Shown: positions 16,813 to 25,834 of the stretch, piece by piece
Position numbering within the stretch: position 1 is the first letter of the stretch
Layout: each line of letters starts with the position of its first letter
From: M3007 sp041736625
GTDB taxonomy: Bacteria > Bacteroidota > Bacteroidia > Chitinophagales > Saprospiraceae
Assembly (NCBI GenBank): GCA_041736625.1
Contig: JBGSTG010000044.1
Coordinates: 31,017 to 95,016, forward strand
Direction of reading: 5' to 3'
DNA length: 64,000 nucleotides
Position numbers and translations under genes: made by a program
The notes under the pieces: model-generated
Database searches by the model: none
Seen by the model: only the letters and a program-made list of their open reading frames with translations
Told to the model about the DNA's origin: nothing

Positions 16813-18264
16813 ATGCAGCTAAAAGACGTTCTTTCTGTACTACTCCTGTGTCTGGGCTTTGTGTCGACCGACCTGCAGGCACAGTCCACCATTTACCTCT
16901 CCCTGGGATCGGATTGCGCCGATGAGCTGGAATACCTTCAGGCTACCACCGGTCAGCGCAGCCGGGGCTACTCCCTTAATTTCTCCAACGAGCAATACGT
17001 GTTTTTCACCACCGACAGCGGCGTCAGCGTGGCTTCACTGCCGTCGGGCGCCGTCACTTGCCGGAACCTGGCGCTGGATCAGGCCCTTGTAGACGCGGTG
17101 AACTCCGGCGCGCAACCCATGACGGTGGTGAGCCGGATGAGCGACAACAGCTACCAACTCCTTCCCGTAACCAGCCTCATGCAGGTGATCCGATCGGGGT
17201 CTTATTACGTGATCCGCGATAAGGATTTCGTGGCGGCCATCGACACCGGGAAACTCGTGTACGAGTCGAATCTGGCCGGCCCCGGCTCTGCCGGCAATGT
17301 TTTCCTCACCGGTTTGAAGGTGTACGACTGCAAGGTGCTGTACGCCCTGCGCACCCAACCGGCTGAAGGGCGGGGCGATGAATCCCACTTCGATTTCACG
17401 CCCGTACTGGGCGTTGTCAGCGTAAGCAAGGGGCTAACACCCAGCGCGTTGCAGTATAACCGGACTGATCTGGTGCGGGTCAACAATTATGACCTGTCGG
17501 ATTGGATCGCGCGGATGTGCGGCAGCCCCATCGCTCCGCCCCCCGGCATTTCGGTAAACCCGCCGACCGGCGGAGCCGGCGTCAAGTACCACACCGTCGC
17601 CTCGGGCGAAACGCTGAACTCCATCGCCCGCGCCAACAACGTACCCGTCAACTCCCTGATGGTCTGGAACCAGATCAACAACCCGAACATGATTAAAAAA
17701 GGGCAACAGTTGATCGTGAGCGACCCCGGCTACACCCCACCACCCGTTAACCCCGGCATATCCGGGAAGCCGAGCGGTACAAACGGAGGCGTCAAACCCG
17801 GCGTTACGACGCCCGGCACGACCAAACAAGCCACTTACATCATCAAACAGGGCGAAAAAATTGCCGATGTAGCCGCCCGGTTCGGATACACGGAAGCCCA
17901 TTTCCGAAAAATAAACAGCCTGCCTCCCCGTATTGAACTGGCTGCAGGCACCGAACTGATTGCCTCCGACTGCCCTTGCGCGCGCACGGTCGACGCGGGC
18001 GGTACAACGGGCGCGCATACCCCGGCGACAAACCAGCAGGATCCACTGCCAACGGTTGCCCGACAGGACAATCCGGCAACCACACCCGAGAAACCCTACA
18101 CGGATATACGCTTCCTCGAATACACCGTTAAAAACGGCGATACCATGTCCAGCCTGGCCACGCAATACAAAGTCGATGTGAAAGAGTTGGCCTATCTGAA
18201 CAGCAAACGGGTGGATGAACGCTTGGTCCCCGGCCAAAAGCTGTACATCCCGGTCAGTCAGTAA
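16813..18264 (+). CDS. secreted LysM protein with N-terminal four-cysteine domain (copy A)
   Basis: A 483-residue exported protein. A signal peptide spans residues 1-24 (ending LQAQ). Residues about 27-237 form a domain I do not recognise, with cysteines at 35, 83, 173 and 236. Three LysM domains follow, at about 258-303 (KYHTVASGETLNSIARANNV), 341-386 and 435-481, joined by Pro/Gly/Thr-rich linkers. LysM modules bind peptidoglycan or chitin-like glycans, so the protein should sit at the cell wall. The ATG at 16813 is chosen because it starts the signal peptide; the upstream TTG start is unlikely. The next gene is a clear paralogue. Confidence 0.88.
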   Translation: MQLKDVLSVLLLCLGFVSTDLQAQSTIYLSLGSDCADELEYLQATTGQRSRGYSLNFSNEQYVFFTTDSGVSVASLPSGAVTCRNLALDQALVDAVNSGAQPMTVVSRMSDNSYQLLPVTSLMQVIRSGSYYVIRDKDFVAAIDTGKLVYESNLAGPGSAGNVFLTGLKVYDCKVLYALRTQPAEGRGDESHFDFTPVLGVVSVSKGLTPSALQYNRTDLVRVNNYDLSDWIARMCGSPIAPPPGISVNPPTGGAGVKYHTVASGETLNSIARANNVPVNSLMVWNQINNPNMIKKGQQLIVSDPGYTPPPVNPGISGKPSGTNGGVKPGVTTPGTTKQATYIIKQGEKIADVAARFGYTEAHFRKINSLPPRIELAAGTELIASDCPCARTVDAGGTTGAHTPATNQQDPLPTVARQDNPATTPEKPYTDIRFLEYTVKNGDTMSSLATQYKVDVKELAYLNSKRVDERLVPGQKLYIPVSQ

Positions 18265-18329
18265 AGTATACGAAAGTGGTTCAGGAGACGTTAATGTTGT
18301 GAACCGTTTTGTTGGTCAACCTTTTACTT

Positions 18330-20132
18330 ATGTGGAAATTCATTTTTTCTTGCATCGGCCTCCTTTGGGGCGCCATGCTTGCCGAAGCCCAAACACCGAC
18401 CTATATCCTGTACGATCGGAGTTGCATGGATCAACTGGAATACAGAAACGCATCCACCGGCGCTACCGCTTATGTGTATACCCTCAAACGCGAGCCGGAA
18501 ATTAAAATATTCTTCACCCTTTCCGGCCAGGTCATATATCCGCCAACACTGCCGGACGGCTATAAGAAATGTGCGGAAATAGGGTGGAACGACGCGATTA
18601 TGGATGCTGTCGGCGCCGGAAAACAAACGGCGTACATCATTTTCCAGACATCCTCCGGCTTCTCCATGTACGCCGTCGACAAGGTGTTGCGTATTCAAAG
18701 AACCGGCAGTCGCTACGAACTCAAGTCCGGTGAATACCATTTTGCCGTCGACACCAATCGCCTCTTCCTGGAAACCAACCTGGCTTACCCGGGGTCTTCG
18801 CACTATGCCTTTTACACCGGTTTCCGTCAGGAAAGATGCCTGCGTGAATACTCCTTCCTGCTCGAACCCACCATAGCCGGAGGAAAAAGAACCGAACTTT
18901 CCGTCATTCCCTCCTTAGGCATCGTTTACGAACGATCGGGCGCCAACGCAGCTGAAATCGACCGAAACCAGATGCGATTGCAGTCCTTCAACACCGTTTT
19001 TCTCGACGAGTACATCAGCAAATTATGCACGCATCAGGGAACCCAAACGTATCGAACCGTACCCCAGGGTGCCCCCACCGTTCAGTATGGCCTGCGCGAC
19101 GGCACCGGATACGGGGAGCTTAATAAAGAGGATTTTGTTTCTGGACAAAAATACGGTTACGGGCAGGGCAACTACAACTATCCGTATATGAGCGCACGCC
19201 CTGTGCCCGTCGCCAATTATTCCACCGCGGTTCAAGGCCCGGCCCTCATCAACTGCCCGACGCCACCCGGAATGGGCTACCACATTGTGCAGCCTGGTGA
19301 AAGCCTGAACGCCATTGCCCGCACCTACGCGGTACCGGCTGGCGACATCGTCAAATGGAATAAAATCAAAAACCCTAACCACTTGACCGTTTGTCAGCAA
19401 TTGTACCTGGTAGATCCGGTCAGGCTGCAAGAAAAAATGCAAAATACAAAAGGGATAGCCGCCAAGCCGGCCGACACCGTTCAGAAACAAACGCCGTACT
19501 GGCGAACCGCCGACGGCCGGACCTGGGCCCAACTCAATGAGAGTGACCCCCCGCCGCCGGGCATGACCCGCGTACACGTCGTCCAGCTCGGCGAAAACCT
19601 CATCGGCATTGCCAACCACTACGAATTGCCGGAATCTGCCCTGCGAAAATGGAACAACCTGCCGGCAACCGGAAATGTGATCATCTACCCGGGACAAGCC
19701 CTGGTGATCAGCGATGTGTCGTCTGCCTCACCCAAATCTGATCTGACGACCGTCAAAACGATTGACTACAGCACACCGGCGAGCAGCACTCCAGCTGCGG
19801 CAATTGCCCAACCGGTGGCAACGCCGGCGCCGGCGCCCCAGACTTTTTCCGAAATGTCGATCAACAAACCGGTTTCGGTGAATACAACTGCTACCAACTA
19901 CAACACGCCGGCTGTAGACATTACCACCACACCGGCGACCACCGTAGCCACCCCTGCCCAGACATATCCGGCTGCAACCGCCTATAAGGAGCATGTGGTT
20001 AAACAGGGAGAAACGTTGCCTGCCATAGCAGCCCAGTACAATGCATCGGCAGAGGAAATTGCGTTTGTCAACGGCATCGCCGTAAATGAAACCCTGATCG
20101 CCGGTAAGCGATTGCAGGTGCCCATCCGGTAA
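18330..20132 (+). CDS. secreted LysM protein with N-terminal four-cysteine domain (copy B)
   Basis: A 600-residue paralogue of the preceding gene. A signal peptide covers residues 1-21 (ending AEAQ). The same N-terminal domain follows, with cysteines at 32, 81, 170 and 233, spaced almost exactly as in copy A. After that comes a Tyr/Gly-rich linker, then LysM domains at about 317-361, 414-460 and 553-598, with a Thr/Pro/Ala-rich linker at 462-550. Extra cysteines 309 and 355 bracket LysM1. It lies 65 bases after copy A on the same strand, so it probably arose by tandem duplication and is co-expressed. The role is likely wall binding; no catalytic domain is visible. The ATG at 18330 starts the signal peptide. 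Confidence 0.88.
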   Translation: MWKFIFSCIGLLWGAMLAEAQTPTYILYDRSCMDQLEYRNASTGATAYVYTLKREPEIKIFFTLSGQVIYPPTLPDGYKKCAEIGWNDAIMDAVGAGKQTAYIIFQTSSGFSMYAVDKVLRIQRTGSRYELKSGEYHFAVDTNRLFLETNLAYPGSSHYAFYTGFRQERCLREYSFLLEPTIAGGKRTELSVIPSLGIVYERSGANAAEIDRNQMRLQSFNTVFLDEYISKLCTHQGTQTYRTVPQGAPTVQYGLRDGTGYGELNKEDFVSGQKYGYGQGNYNYPYMSARPVPVANYSTAVQGPALINCPTPPGMGYHIVQPGESLNAIARTYAVPAGDIVKWNKIKNPNHLTVCQQLYLVDPVRLQEKMQNTKGIAAKPADTVQKQTPYWRTADGRTWAQLNESDPPPPGMTRVHVVQLGENLIGIANHYELPESALRKWNNLPATGNVIIYPGQALVISDVSSASPKSDLTTVKTIDYSTPASSTPAAAIAQPVATPAPAPQTFSEMSINKPVSVNTTATNYNTPAVDITTTPATTVATPAQTYPAATAYKEHVVKQGETLPAIAAQYNASAEEIAFVNGIAVNETLIAGKRLQVPIR

Positions 20133-20135
20133 CGC

Positions 20136-21536
20136 CTATTTCAATCCGGAGAGCGATAATTGCTGCGGCGCCAGGTTTTTCTCCTGCAGCTGCCGACCAA
20201 TGTACAGGGCTATCTCCCCGTACCCCAGTTCGTTGGGGTGACCGTCGTAAATGAAGTGGTACTTGAATTTGTCCTCCAATTGTAGGAAGTACTCCGTGAG
20301 CTCGATATAAGGCAAGCCGTTTCGTTGGGCAATGGCGCTGTACATGGAGTCGATCCGGTTGTTTTCCCTCAAATATACATTCAGGGTATCCAAGGGCGTG
20401 CGGATGCAGTGGTGCCCGTTGAAATAATTGATGGGCATGTTGACGAACACCACCGGACAGTTGAACTGATCGCACATCGTCTTCATCTCGCGGATATCCT
20501 GATCCATGGCGTAAAAAGCAAAGCGGGTTGCTTTGTGCGTGGGGTCGTTAAAAACAAAATACCGTTCGGGGTAATCGATGTAATACGTCATCAAACCCGG
20601 GTTGATGCCGCCGTTGGTGAACATGTGCTGCAGGGAGTCGTCCAGCGATTGAAACCGGATATTTTGCAAGTGATTATACTGGGAAAGTTTGTACTGAGCC
20701 GATTGTTTCCAGTAATCTTTGATCTCTACCTGATGGGTGGCCTTTTTGGTGATCGGGGCGATAACATTGCCGATCGACGATTTGATGTAGGCGCGCACGT
20801 CGAACATAAACTGTTGCGTGGCGCTGATGCCCAGCATGCGCTTCAGGCTCAGGGTATCAAAGTGTTCTTCGAACGACTGGGCCAAGTCGTCGCCCTGTAA
20901 CACACCCACGAGCACCAGATCAGGTTTGAGCAGCGGCAAGGCCTTCATCAGGTGCTTTTTGTACACGGCAGTGTATTGACCGCCCTGTCCGCAATTGATC
21001 ACCTCGGCAGTAGGAAGCCCGTTGGCCTTTAAATACTGCTCCAATCTGAAGGGGTAGGTGTATTCATCAGCCACCCCCCAACCCAAAGTCCAGGAATCGC
21101 CAAAGCAAAGTATCCGGAACTTATCGCCTTTTTCCACCTCAATTTCCCGGTTGCGCAGGCCCAGGCTGTTCGCTTGGAGGGTAAAGTCAAACTCCGGCGT
21201 ATCGTACCGGGCGTTGCTGCCGGGGTCAAAAATAATGCCCTTGGCCAGCGTTTCGTCTTTCGGTGTGATCAGGGTGTTCACGAATACCAGCAACGCAAAG
21301 AGAATGGTAAAAAAGCTGAAGTACAGCCAGGCGTCCTTAATCCATGTAAAGACACGGTTTTTCCAAAGTAGAAGCAGGGTAAGGATGCCGGCAGCCAAAA
21401 CGGTCCAGTAGAACCAGTGAATGGGTTTGGAGGTAAATGCTGGCGAATCGCTGTACAAAAATCTGAATGTCAGGGGGTTCCAGAAGAGAAGGGTCAGGAA
21501 CAGAAAAAAAGCGTAAATTTTGTTTGTGTTTTCCAT
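20136..21536 (-). CDS. membrane-anchored SGNH/GDSL-family hydrolase
   Basis: A 466-residue protein with three N-terminal membrane segments (about residues 9-28, 42-59 and 70-92) followed by an SGNH hydrolase domain. Block I is ILCFGDSWTLGWGV (near residue 143, catalytic Ser). A GQGGQ segment and VLVGVLQGDDLAQ follow, and block V is YDGHPNELGYGEIA with the catalytic Asp and His. Such proteins deacetylate or transfer acyl groups on glycans and lipids. The substrate here is unknown. It ends only three bases from the end of the convergent LysM copy B, so antisense read-through between them is likely. Confidence 0.85.
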   Translation of the reverse strand: MENTNKIYAFFLFLTLLFWNPLTFRFLYSDSPAFTSKPIHWFYWTVLAAGILTLLLLWKNRVFTWIKDAWLYFSFFTILFALLVFVNTLITPKDETLAKGIIFDPGSNARYDTPEFDFTLQANSLGLRNREIEVEKGDKFRILCFGDSWTLGWGVADEYTYPFRLEQYLKANGLPTAEVINCGQGGQYTAVYKKHLMKALPLLKPDLVLVGVLQGDDLAQSFEEHFDTLSLKRMLGISATQQFMFDVRAYIKSSIGNVIAPITKKATHQVEIKDYWKQSAQYKLSQYNHLQNIRFQSLDDSLQHMFTNGGINPGLMTYYIDYPERYFVFNDPTHKATRFAFYAMDQDIREMKTMCDQFNCPVVFVNMPINYFNGHHCIRTPLDTLNVYLRENNRIDSMYSAIAQRNGLPYIELTEYFLQLEDKFKYHFIYDGHPNELGYGEIALYIGRQLQEKNLAPQQLSLSGLK

Positions 21537-21684
21537 TGGGAAAGTGCTGTTTGGGCGCTGGATCTACCGAATATTCAGTACGGCTAAAACCTTGCCAAAT
21601 CCATCTTCACTTCGTGGATATGGCCCCATGACTGCACGGTAAATTTGTTGATGGTATTCGCCTGTCCGGAACCAGTTGATTGGA

Positions 21685-23316
21685 TCAGCTCTCCATCTGA
21701 AACGGATACCGGTAATCCACCGGCGGAACAAAATTCTCTTTGATGGTCCGCGCTGAAACCCATCGGTAAAGGTTCAACAAAGAACCGGCTTTGTCGTTGG
21801 TGCCCGAAGCGCGGGCGCCGCCGAAGGGCTGCTGGCCCACCACGGCTCCGGTAGGCTTGTCGTTGATGTAAAAATTGCCTGCTGCCTGGCGCAGTTTGCG
21901 ATCTGCCAGTGCCACCGCTTCCCGGTCGCGACTGAACACAGCTCCGGTAAGTGCATAAGGTGAGGTGCTGTTCACCAAATCCAGCGTGGCCTCAAAATCG
22001 GCGTCCGGGTAAACATAAACGGTAAGCACAGGCCCAAACAGCTCTTCACACATGGTTACGTACTTCGGATTTTTGGCCAACAGCACAGTGGGCTCGATAA
22101 AATAGCCCTTGGTCTTGTCAAAGTTGCCGCCGGCCACCACGTCCACTTCGTCAGCGGTTTTAGCGTCGGCGATGTACCCCGATATTTTATCGAACGCTTT
22201 TTCGTCGATGACGGCGTTAAAAAAGTTGCTGAAGTCTTCCGGGGAGCCCATTTTCATGTCCTGTAAATCATGGAGGAGGTGATCGCGCACCGCCGGCCAT
22301 TGACTATGAGGAATGTAGGCGCGGGACGCGGCCGAGCACTTCTGTCCCTGATACTCAAAAGCGCCCCTTGTGAGGGCTACCGCCACGGCTTTGGGGTCGG
22401 CAGAGGGGTGCATAACCACGAAATCCTTGCCACCCGTTTCACCGACTATGCGTGGGTAACTTTTATACAAATGGATGTTTTCGCCGATGGTGCGCCACAG
22501 CCTTTGGAATACGCCGGTTGATCCGGTAAAATGCAACCCGGCAAATTCCGGGTGTTTGAAAACCACGTCGCCCACCGTTGGGCCATCTACGTACACCAGG
22601 TTAACCACGCCTGCCGGTAAGCCGGACTCTTCCAGGATTTCCATGATGATCGCTGCCGAGTATATCTGCGATTCAGCCGGTTTCCAAACCACCACATTGC
22701 CTAGCATGGCCGGCGCGGTGGGCAGGTTGCCCGCAATGGAGGTAAAGTTGAAAGGCGTGAGGGCGAACACAAAACCTTCCAGCGGGCGCCAGTCCAGCCG
22801 GTTCCACGTATTGCGCACACTCAACGGTTGTTGTTTGTACATTTCCTGCATGAAGTAGGCGTTGAAACGCCAAAAGTCAGCCAGCTCACAAACAGCATCT
22901 ATCTCGGACTGGTACGGATTTTTGCTCTGGCACAACATGGTAGCCGCATTCATCCGTGCCCGGTAAGGGCCGGCAAGCAGGTCCGCCGCTTTGAGGAATA
23001 TGGCCGCCCGTTCCTGCCAGGGCATCGCTTCCCACGACGGTTTGGCCGCCAGGGCGGCCTCAATAGCCATTTCTACGTGCGCTTGGGAGCCGCGGGAAAA
23101 ATGCCCCAGCGTGTGGCTCCGCTCATGCGGCGGGTGGATGGCCACTCGCTGATCGGTATGCACATGGGCACCACCAATGTACATCGGAATGTCGCGCGTG
23201 CTCACTTTGGCTTCCGCCAGGGCAATTTTGAGCTGGGAGCGTTCCGTCGAGCCGGGTGCAAAGGAGAGTACCGGTTCATTCACCGGAGTAGGAACAGAGA
23301 AAATGGCGTCTGTCAT
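21685..23316 (-). CDS. pruA: L-glutamate gamma-semialdehyde dehydrogenase (1-pyrroline-5-carboxylate dehydrogenase)
   Basis: A 543-residue aldehyde dehydrogenase that oxidises glutamate semialdehyde to glutamate in proline catabolism. Motifs include FALTPFNFTSIAGNLPTAPA (cofactor pocket), FTGSTGVFQ, the catalytic Glu in IVGETGGKDFVV, and the catalytic Cys in EYQGQKCSAASRAYIP. The C-terminal QPFGGARASGTNDKAG is typical of this P5CDH group. The ATG at 23316 is chosen; the longer upstream frame runs into coaD. It lies 13 bases after coaD, so the two are co-transcribed. Proline dehydrogenase is not in the window. Confidence 0.96.
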   Translation of the reverse strand: MTDAIFSVPTPVNEPVLSFAPGSTERSQLKIALAEAKVSTRDIPMYIGGAHVHTDQRVAIHPPHERSHTLGHFSRGSQAHVEMAIEAALAAKPSWEAMPWQERAAIFLKAADLLAGPYRARMNAATMLCQSKNPYQSEIDAVCELADFWRFNAYFMQEMYKQQPLSVRNTWNRLDWRPLEGFVFALTPFNFTSIAGNLPTAPAMLGNVVVWKPAESQIYSAAIIMEILEESGLPAGVVNLVYVDGPTVGDVVFKHPEFAGLHFTGSTGVFQRLWRTIGENIHLYKSYPRIVGETGGKDFVVMHPSADPKAVAVALTRGAFEYQGQKCSAASRAYIPHSQWPAVRDHLLHDLQDMKMGSPEDFSNFFNAVIDEKAFDKISGYIADAKTADEVDVVAGGNFDKTKGYFIEPTVLLAKNPKYVTMCEELFGPVLTVYVYPDADFEATLDLVNSTSPYALTGAVFSRDREAVALADRKLRQAAGNFYINDKPTGAVVGQQPFGGARASGTNDKAGSLLNLYRWVSARTIKENFVPPVDYRYPFQMES

Positions 23317-23329
23317 GCGAAAAGCGGAT

Positions 23330-23797
23330 TCAGAGAATGGAAGGGATGTGAATGACTTTGGGGATAAACGGTTTGGCATCGCCTCCGCCAATGATGATCT
23401 CGCGCACAATTGTGCTGCTGATGTGGGTGAATTCGGGTTGGGCAATCAAAAAAACCGTATCAATGCCCTGCCCGACAATGTGGTTAAGCTGTGAAATGGT
23501 TTTTTCATAGTCAAAATCAGCCGCGTTGCGCAAGCCCCGCAACAAATACCGGGCGCCGATGCGCTGGCAGTAATGCGCCGCCAGTTTTTCGAAATAATCA
23601 ACCTCGATCTTGGGCTCGTCGCCAAACACCTGACGCAACCACGTCAACCGTTGCTCCAGGGTGAACAGGGTTTTTTTGGTTGAGTTTACGCCCACCGCCA
23701 CCACTACCTTGTCGAACAAAGGCAGGGCACGCCGAACCAGATCGACGTGCCCTATCGTGATGGGATCAAATGAACCGGGAAATACGGCAATTTTCAT
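23330..23797 (-). CDS. coaD: phosphopantetheine adenylyltransferase
   Basis: A 155-residue enzyme that makes dephospho-CoA from 4'-phosphopantetheine and ATP. The nucleotidyltransferase motif GSFDPITIGHVDLV stands at the N-terminus, the substrate-binding LLRGLRNAADFDYE near residue 90, and the ISSTIVRE motif near residue 130. The length is normal. It lies between a small membrane-protein gene (12 bases upstream) and pruA (13 bases downstream) on the same strand, forming a compact three-gene unit. Confidence 0.97.
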   Translation of the reverse strand: MKIAVFPGSFDPITIGHVDLVRRALPLFDKVVVAVGVNSTKKTLFTLEQRLTWLRQVFGDEPKIEVDYFEKLAAHYCQRIGARYLLRGLRNAADFDYEKTISQLNHIVGQGIDTVFLIAQPEFTHISSTIVREIIIGGGDAKPFIPKVIHIPSIL

Positions 23798-23809
23798 GCG
23801 CGGGTCTCA

Positions 23810-24184
23810 TCAAGAGAATTTCTGAACCAGCCAAATGATGAGAAATACCGTGCCTGCCAGCCAAAAAAGACTCGGAAGCCAAAATGCCGAGGAATAAAAT
23901 ATGATGGACAGCACCGCTGCAATGCCCCAGGAGAAGATCCAAAACCACATCCAGCGATCGGGCTCCGTTTGGAAGTCTATGGGCGTGTCCGCCGACATTT
24001 TCTGCTTAACACGAGCTGAAAAATTCAGGTCTTTTTTCAGCGACTTCAGGTTGAGGGCCGTCTTTTTGACCACTTCTTTACGGGCGGTCTTCGCGTCGAC
24101 TTCAGACGAAGCGGAAAGCGCAGCCGGAGCGACAAGGGCGGTCATAAAAACGAAGGTCAAAAGGGTAATCCATGTTTTCTTCAT
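23810..24184 (-). CDS. exported membrane protein of unknown function
   Basis: A 124-residue product with a signal peptide (MKKTWITLLTFVFMTALVAP, cleavage after ALSA). A Lys-rich middle (KKTALNLKSLKKDL) follows, then two closely spaced membrane helices at about residues 80-98 and 102-120. I do not recognise a family. A -7 element lies 40 bases upstream, so this gene probably heads the coaD-pruA transcript rather than belonging to the oxidase-assembly genes above it. Confidence 0.72.
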   Translation of the reverse strand: MKKTWITLLTFVFMTALVAPAALSASSEVDAKTARKEVVKKTALNLKSLKKDLNFSARVKQKMSADTPIDFQTEPDRWMWFWIFSWGIAAVLSIIFYSSAFWLPSLFWLAGTVFLIIWLVQKFS

Positions 24185-24223
24185 CAGATATCATTTTGTC
24201 GGGTAAAAGATTGATTGACCCGG

Positions 24224-24231
24224 CAAATATA
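24224..24231 (-). promoter_or_regulatory. -7 element TATATTTG heading the coaD-pruA unit
   Basis: The minus-strand TATATTTG fits TAnnTTTG in the 80-base gap between the CPMC-protein gene and the 124-residue membrane protein, 39 bases before the latter's ATG. No strong -33 box was seen. Confidence 0.4.
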
Positions 24232-24264
24232 GCACGGATAGCCATTTTGCGCCCCTGCCTGGCG

Positions 24265-24567
24265 TTAATTCTTGCGCGCGGGGTCGTCGTCCGACAGGAA
24301 TTCCTCGGGTACGTCTACCATAGCGTCCGGTTTGCGGTTGCGCCACCACCAATATCCGACGCCCGCGACGATCAGGTACGGCATGGCCAGCATGTACAAA
24401 ATGCCGGCGTTGAGACCTTTGCCGGCGCTCCCGCCGCTTTTCAGGTTAGACTCGGCCGACATCTTACACATCGGGCACTGCGCTTCGGCCACAGTTGCGG
24501 CAGCGCCTGCCAGCAGGAGCAGCAGCAGGCTGAAGCGTAAGAATCGAAAAAAACGTCGTTTTTCCAT
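24265..24567 (-). CDS. tiny membrane protein with CPMCKM motif, possible copper handling
   Basis: A 100-residue protein with a signal peptide (residues 1-29, ending VAEAQ). The motif CPMCKM comes immediately after the predicted cleavage site, followed by a short Gly/Ser-rich stretch, one membrane helix (about residues 54-73, AGILYMLAMPYLIVAGVGYW) and an acidic C-tail. A Cys-x-Met-Cys-x-Met cluster facing the periplasm could bind Cu(I); that is inference. It follows DUF420 by 11 bases, in a run with the SCO-like gene next to the oxidase operon. The ATG at 24567 begins the signal peptide. Confidence 0.72.
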   Translation of the reverse strand: MEKRRFFRFLRFSLLLLLLAGAAATVAEAQCPMCKMSAESNLKSGGSAGKGLNAGILYMLAMPYLIVAGVGYWWWRNRKPDAMVDVPEEFLSDDDPARKN

Positions 24568-24578
24568 GTTTTTTGTTT

Positions 24579-25124
24579 TTACGGATAGTAGGGGAGGAGC
24601 ATCAGGTAACACACCGGCCCCGTGATGGCCACATACAGCCAAACCGGAAACACCCAGCGCGCCATTTTGCGATGACGGGCAAACTGACCCGTGTAAGCGC
24701 GTATAAAAGTAAGCAAAATAAACGGCAAAATCAAGGCCGCCAGCGTAATGTGACTAATCAGCAACACGAAATAAACCGTGCGCATGATGCCCTCACCCCC
24801 ATAGCGCGTTTCCGGTGTGGTAAAGTGGTACAGCACGTACGACAACAGGAACAACGCCGAGCAACCGATGGCCAGGTAAATGGCGCGCCGATGCTTTTCT
24901 ACCTGTCCATTTTTGATGAAGTAAAGGGCAAAAAGGAGAATGACGGCCGTGACGGCGTTAAGCGAGGCGTGAAAGGGCGGCAAAAATCCGAAATCAATGC
25001 CGAGATCAATCTTGTAGCGGCGCATCATAACCACCAGACACAACACCACTGTGGAAATGATGTATGCGATGATGTTCAACCGTTTTTCGAGCCTGGCGTT
25101 GGGTGTAGCAAGCGTAGTTGACAT
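24579..25124 (-). CDS. DUF420 membrane protein (CtaM-like oxidase assembly factor)
   Basis: A 181-residue integral membrane protein with five predicted helices, beginning near residue 15 (LNIIAYIISTVVLCLVVMM). Histidines suited to heme or copper sit at FLPPFHASLNAV, YVLYHFTTPETRYGG and LLISHITLA. This matches DUF420, a family linked to assembly of heme-copper oxidases in other bacteria. Its place between the SCO-like and CPMC genes at the end of the oxidase cluster supports that role. The reaction is unknown. Confidence 0.85.
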   Translation of the reverse strand: MSTTLATPNARLEKRLNIIAYIISTVVLCLVVMMRRYKIDLGIDFGFLPPFHASLNAVTAVILLFALYFIKNGQVEKHRRAIYLAIGCSALFLLSYVLYHFTTPETRYGGEGIMRTVYFVLLISHITLAALILPFILLTFIRAYTGQFARHRKMARWVFPVWLYVAITGPVCYLMLLPYYP

Positions 25125-25136
25125 GAGCAGAGCGTG

Positions 25137-25760
25137 TTATTTTGGCAATAAAATGGCAATTTGTTGCACCATGCGATCCATCTCCTGGTCGCTCATGGCG
25201 TCGTAATACCGCCGTATGGTGCCGGCAGTATCGGCCAGCGCATACCAGGTTTTCGCCGGGCGGGCGCCTGACTGGGTGATGTACATTTCATATCCGTTGT
25301 TCAGGGCGGTGCTCCACGATTTCACCCCACCGGTGTACACGCTGCACGCGTGGTCTGCGCTGTTTTGGGTCTGCACGACAGAAAGAAACTCAGCGGTGCC
25401 ACCCTCTGCAATCATGACGAGGCGGAAATACGGACTTTCCTTGAACTGCTCGAAGAGCTTCTCGTTCACATCGAGGATGCGCCGGTTTTCCGGCGTCAGG
25501 TCCGGTTCTTCACCGAACACGTGCACCACGCATATTTTTCCAGCTACCTGATCTATGCGCGTGCCGTCGGGATAGATGACCGGCGCCGAACGGATTTTTC
25601 CGTAAACGCCGAGCTCCGAGAGGGCCTCCTTCCGCCAGTTGTACCCGCCACTCAGGTATATCCACGAAAGCCCCGGCAGAACGAAGAGCAGGATGGTTAA
25701 AATGATGTAAATGCGCCAGTTGGCGCTCGATTTTGGGGCGGATGAATTCGCGTCGCTCAT
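25137..25760 (-). CDS. SCO-like membrane-anchored protein lacking the copper-binding cysteines
   Basis: A 207-residue protein with one N-terminal membrane anchor (about residues 16-38) and a periplasmic thioredoxin-like domain. Its position and general layout match SCO1/SenC factors that metallate the CuA site of subunit II. At the strand where SCO proteins carry CxxxC, this one reads ICVVHVFGEEPDLTPENRR, with no Cys pair. The only other Cys is in DHACSVY. It may be a redox-dead structural relative, or copper may be supplied by the neighbouring CPMC protein. It begins after the subunit IV terminator and runs into DUF420 after 12 bases. Confidence 0.65.
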   Translation of the reverse strand: MSDANSSAPKSSANWRIYIILTILLFVLPGLSWIYLSGGYNWRKEALSELGVYGKIRSAPVIYPDGTRIDQVAGKICVVHVFGEEPDLTPENRRILDVNEKLFEQFKESPYFRLVMIAEGGTAEFLSVVQTQNSADHACSVYTGGVKSWSTALNNGYEMYITQSGARPAKTWYALADTAGTIRRYYDAMSDQEMDRMVQQIAILLPK

Positions 25761-25770
25761 ATCTCTTATA

Positions 25771-25834
25771 ACAAAAAAGGCGAGGATGGGTTGCCTCGCC
25801 TTGTTTGATAATACCTGGAAAGGTTGGTATTATC
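25771..25834 (-). terminator. double hairpin terminator after oxidase subunit IV
   Basis: On the minus strand the first hairpin pairs 25834-25826 with 25815-25807 and overlaps the subunit IV stop. A second has a 7-bp GC stem (GGCGAGG/CCTCGCC, 25800-25794 with 25785-25779) and is followed by TTTTTTGTT. It should end or attenuate the oxidase transcript before the assembly genes. Confidence 0.82.

Noticed and set aside
21537..21684. A decayed gene fragment downstream of pruA
   Set aside because: A short open stretch (ending VKMDLARF before a stop) exists but has no start codon outside pruA and no recognisable family, so it is not reported as a pseudogene.
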